A stretch of 64,000 nucleotides of DNA from Sinotaia quadrata. Its lineage: Eukaryota > Mollusca > Gastropoda > Architaenioglossa > Viviparidae. Below the pieces are notes generated by a model. It had not been told where the DNA came from. It saw nothing but the letters and a program-made list of their open reading frames with translations, and searched no databases. Each line of letters begins with the position of its first letter. The stretch's first letter is position 1. A program made the translations under genes and the position numbers. The stretch covers positions 107,046,635-107,110,634 of the forward strand of contig CM054180.1 in NCBI GenBank assembly GCA_028829895.1. Direction: 5' to 3'. Below are positions 60,601 through 64,000 of the stretch, in pieces.

Positions 60601-63600
60601 CATTCGGAAAATACACTGACTGCAAATGTTAGTACTTTAATTGATTTTGTCATTCAGAAAAGCAATAGAACTTTAAATACATACCAAGCGCCAAAACACA
60701 AATACGTTCAGTGTCCTGCCGGTCATGTACAGCAGACGTTTCTAGCGTGTGACGTCAAGAGTGCTTGTTGGGGGACAGAACATGCTGGGTGCACAACTGC
60801 TCTCACGTCACTTCCGCCATCTTTTTCTTGTTCAAACAACAGAGAGGTAGTGCAGTACACATTCATTTGTGACTTTCGCTCTGACTGCAGCGATGAAAGT
60901 GATGAAGATTTCTGCATTTTTCCTCAATGTTGGGAACAAATGAAACACGACTGTGGTAACTTACAGGTAACGATAGCAACGAAAATTAAGCTATTATTGT
61001 TTTCTTACTTCTTTGAACATGTATTTTAGGAAATATAATTATATAACTTGCTTTCTTTACATATTTATTATTGTACAACTAACTTCGGTACACATCGGAA
61101 AAAATGTATTTTAAGAGTTATAAATATATAATTTGCTTTCTTTACATATTTATTATTGTACAACTAACTTCGGTACAATATATTTTAAGAGTTATAAATA
61201 ACTTGCTTTCTTTACATTTTAATTATTGTACCACTAACTTTGGTACACATCGAAGGAAAAATGCAGAGAGAGCGAGATTTTGCGAAATGGAAGAACAGAG
61301 ATCTGCGTAATGATAAATAAACCACCCTGACAAGACAAATTGTTTCATTAATAAATAGTAATGTGTAAGAAGGTCAATAAATTTAACAATAAATTTATTT
61401 AATCAACAATCAAATATACATATGACAAATACAATGGAAAAGATTACTTCAATATTTCTGCAAAACCACTTTCGCGTAATTACTACATTTCACAGTTTTA
61501 TACTAAAATACAATTCAATAATATGTCAATACAAATCACAAGATAGTCTTAGAGAACAGAAATGCAGTTATTAGAGATAGTCTTTACATGACCTTGTTTA
61601 ACTGCTGCCACAATAGTCATTCCGTGCGCTTTTGCATATTTTGATGTTTTGCATATTTAGATGATGGCCTAACGTACCCCTAATGTGTCAACTGACTTCC
61701 AATCACAAAGTTATCACAATCACATGGTTTGCCACAAGTCAATGTCTTTCTTATTTAGATGATGGCCTAACGTACGCTTTCTAGGCACATTACACAACTG
61801 TTCCAGAATCTTCGATGTGCTCACAAAGTACCCAGTGGAGAATCATCCAGAACTTCACATGCACTATCAAAAGCACATCATGCAGATTGTTCTAGAATCT
61901 TCATATGCACTACTGAACACACCATGAAGAATGTTCAAAATAATCTTTGTAAATTCTTGAGACCAAGATAAAGCCTCAATTTTAGCTGTATTGTCTCTCA
62001 ATTGGAATTCACAGGAATCAACTTAAAGCAATATGTTCACTGATAATTTTGACAACAATGTTGGATACACACACCAACGTGATCTGGTAGAGTTCAGTAG
62101 TCACTGTAGTCTGAAGCAGGTACAGGACTATGAAATAAAATGTTGTTCTCCTCTCAGCAAAATTCAAATTAAGTCAGTGCTCAATTTCAGGCATATTTCA
62201 TCTCTAAACTAAATTTCTCCATTATGAACATTCTCAACTTACAAATCCTGCAGCAATATTCATTAGCCTCATACACACACATCTTAAGCATCGATCAAAA
62301 TTCACAAGTATAATGTACAGCATAATCAAATTAATTAAAATAGCAATAATGGTTCAGTTACATAAGCATTCTCTAATTCAAATCAAGATCAATAGCAAAC
62401 TTGTATGAAAAATTTCTAAGTCCATTCTTTCTTTATCAGTCAGTTAACTTACCATAAGCAAATGATCACCTTAATGACCAGACTCGAGTTATCTTCAAAT
62501 CAAAATGATAATATAGATTTTCTTCAACAAAGTTACTTTTGGTCCATCACCATTCGTTGAAGTTGTTATGAACATGTATGAGACTATTAGTCAGGAAAAC
62601 TATTCACCCAATTAGAACTGGTTTGCATTGCATCAGCAATTTCTAGCATATTCGCCACCTGAGTTCTTTACTCCAAATCTGACATGAAAAATATCAGCAT
62701 AGGCAGTGCCCAAGGTCAAGTCGCTGGATGGAGTGTAGGGGGCGCTTCCGGCTTCCGCCGCTTTCGCTTTGAAATTTAACAATTTATATAATAATCAGTT
62801 TGGAAATAGGGATAGGCAAATTTCTTCCGCCACAACATGCATCATAAAAACTTTCTAATAGACAGAGTTATAATTGTGATAGAAGAGAATTTGTTTTATT
62901 TTTGAATCCAGTTCAGTTATTATTAGTATGTCACTGTTTCACGTTTAAGATTGGAATCCAGTTTTTTATCATTACAAGTGTCTGACACAGGTGTAAACTG
63001 TCCTGAATGGTACTTGTTTGATGATGACGTAATAAGCGACTCAGACGACTAGATGAGTCTCGCAACAACACGAACGTATCTTCCACAAGTGTTATAACAG
63101 TTGTTCTTTACATTGTGCCATCTAACCAGTGTTTCACAAGTGTTATAACAGTTGTTCTTTACATTGTGTCATCTAACCAGTGTTTCACAAGTCACGAGCG
63201 CTGTGATGGCCGAGAGCAGTGTGTGAATGATGCAGACGAAAAGGACTGCCCACACAGTATAAATATATATAGAAAAACACCATTTTTGATAGTGTCATTT
63301 CAAACCATTCCACCGCCTGCAACCGTAAATGTGAACCGTTATACAGAAATGTATATGACTAAAAGTTTAAACTGTCCAGAAACGCACTTCTCCTGTCCTG
63401 AAACTGGTTACTGTATGCCAGTGTTTCTGATTTGTAACGGCGTTTTCGACTGTCCAGGTCACGAGGATGAGGTAGGTTGTGACAGTTACACGTGTCCTGG
63501 CTTCTACCGCTGTCGTGCTTCCAGAGTGTGCGTGCACTTAAGTCACGTGTGTGACGGTATACTGCAGTGTCCTCAACGCGACGATGAACTGTTGTGCAAC

Positions 63601-64000
63601 TTTACCTGTCCGGAAAACTGCACTTGTCATGGCCTGGCCTTTGTCTGCACTCAACCATTCCCAGCTCATGAATTTCCGGACCTTCGTTATGCAGACGTGG
63701 CCAACACAGGCATGACATTAGCAAACTTTAAAAACAATTATTTCTTAATATATCTGAATTTGCGGAATTGTGGATTAAAAGACCTCGATCATTCTTTAAT
63801 GAGTAATTTGCGAATTCTTGATCTCAGCAGTAACAAACTAATCAGTATAACATCTTCCCATTTGCAAGGATTTAAACGTCTTCGGGACTTGTCATTAGCA
63901 GACAATCCACTAAAATGCATTTTCCCAAGACAAAATTTTCATTCAGCATCTTTTCCAACTGTTCAGAATTTAAATATGTCTCGTGTTTACATGCAGGAAC
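57207..64000 (+). CDS. GRL101-like receptor paralogue (gene B, partial at both ends)
   Basis: Exons 57207-57625, 60429-60966 and 63181 to the window edge join in phase and match gene A exons 3 (second half), 4 and 5. Visible domains: LDLa-like module, C-type lectin domain, Cys-rich/LDLa modules, two further LDLa modules, Cys-rich N-cap and the first leucine-rich repeats. The 7TM domain lies beyond 64000. All visible coding sequence is open, so this part looks functional. Two intron positions, including a split Met codon, are shared with gene A, showing duplication of an ancestral gene. The signal peptide and CUB domains were not found upstream. A cell-surface receptor of the GRL101 type is inferred; without a signal peptide and 7TM it could also be a truncated copy. 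Confidence 0.8.
57895..58130. repeat. ~37-bp tandem repeat
   Basis: Six copies of AACATTAAACTGAAGTTAAA followed by AACACAAATAAAATAAC, nearly identical. Confidence 0.9.
58790..58900. repeat. ~47-bp direct duplication
   Basis: Two adjacent copies with TCTGACACACAAATGTTATA and GTCTGCAATAACAACGGGAT. Confidence 0.85.
59840..60150. repeat. ~45-bp AT-rich tandem repeat
   Basis: Six to seven copies of TCAGTTATCAGTGCTTTAAC followed by TCAAATTTTATATAGACCAA, some shortened. Confidence 0.9.
60429..60966 (+). CDS. Gene B: end of C-type lectin domain and LDLa modules
   Basis: Acceptor TTTCGTTCAG adds a G completing the split Met codon, then YRWMTEWADETVAYTVSYD continues the lectin domain. The Cys-rich module CPAGHVQQTFLACD and the LDLa module LPPSFSC...ICDFRSDCSDESDEDFC follow, and the exon ends in CGNLQ at donor CAG|GTAACG, phase 0. 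Very similar in layout to gene A exon 4. Confidence 0.9.
61035..61255. repeat. ~75-90 bp tandem repeat, three copies
   Basis: Unit contains ACTTGCTTTCTTTACATATT, TATTGTACAACTAACTTCGG and TTTTAAGAGTTATAAAT; copies differ by small indels. Confidence 0.9.
61360..62838 (-). mobile_element. LTR-like interspersed element
   Basis: On the minus strand it begins near TGTTGTGGCGGAAGAAATTT and GCCTATCCCTATTTC, matching the starts at 47803 and 49918. The body matches the element at 46970-47800 in the same order (GTAGTCTGAAGCAGG, TCAACAATCAAATATAC). Compared with that copy it has extra sequence in the middle and lacks the 3' end seen at 52140-52450. No coding sequence was recognised. Confidence 0.55.
63083..63191 (+). 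repeat. 51-bp duplication spanning a splice acceptor
   Basis: The segment CACAAGTGTTATAACAGTTG...CCATCTAACCAGTGTTT is repeated with a 51-bp period, so the acceptor TCTAACCAG and the first bases of the exon (TGTTTCACAAG) occur at both 63129/63130 and 63180/63181. Confidence 0.9.
63181..64000 (+). CDS. Gene B: LDLa modules and leucine-rich repeats (cut by window end)
   Basis: From acceptor TCTAACCAG (phase 0), CFTSHERCDGREQC completes an LDLa module (DADEKDC). LDLa modules around CPETHFSCPETGYC and CPGFYRCRASRVC follow, then the Cys-rich cap CPENCTCHGLAFVC and leucine-rich repeats (LRILDLSSNKL, LRDLSLADNPL). Open without interruption for 273 codons to the window edge and aligned throughout with gene A exon 5. 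Confidence 0.9.

Larger units (their letters stand above)
60967..63180. other. Gene B intron before the LDLa/LRR exon
   Basis: Contains a triple ~80-bp repeat (61035-61255) and an LTR-like element in minus orientation (about 61360-62838). The last 100 bp carry a duplicated splice-acceptor region. Confidence 0.65.

Overview
The window is eukaryotic nuclear DNA, AT-rich, with genes split by long introns full of tandem repeats. The gene content points to a lophotrochozoan, most likely a gastropod mollusc: two genes belong to the GRL101 family of LDL-receptor/leucine-rich-repeat G-protein-coupled receptors, first described in the snail Lymnaea and common in molluscs. No prokaryotic features, rRNA or tRNA genes were found.

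Layout. (1) 566-648 looks like the last coding exon of a plus-strand gene entering from the left, followed by AT-rich DNA without a recognisable gene to about 19.1 kb. (2) 19213-30678 is a complete eight-exon plus-strand gene for a 301-residue WD40 protein that I identify as WDR38; every exon junction keeps frame. (3) 33661-53639, minus strand, is a complete five-exon gene for a 1324-residue receptor (gene A): signal peptide, two CUB domains, LDLa modules, C-type lectin domain, more LDLa modules, six leucine-rich repeats and seven transmembrane helices. (4) From 57207 to the right edge a plus-strand paralogue (gene B) is arranged head to head with gene A; three exons are visible, it runs off the window before the transmembrane part, and I could not find its signal-peptide and CUB exons.

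Much of the rest is minisatellites, microsatellites and remains of LTR retrotransposons. Between 49.9 and 52.45 kb, inside intron 1 of gene A, a rearranged Ty3/gypsy element splits a 44-46 bp satellite array. Its surviving pol fragments lie in the order integrase C-terminus then reverse transcriptase, which is the Gmr1-like order rather than the usual gypsy order. LTR-like relatives lie at 46.6-47.8 kb and 61.4-62.8 kb.

Most notable points: gene A has lost two class A GPCR activation motifs (DRY is Asp-Gln-Val; NP of NPxxY is Thr-Thr); gene B has a 51-bp duplication that creates two in-frame splice acceptors; minisatellites repeatedly start at exon edges in WDR38 (start codon, exon 5 donor, exon 6 acceptor); and two long hairpins lie outside genes. 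All identifications come from reading the sequence; no database search was run.
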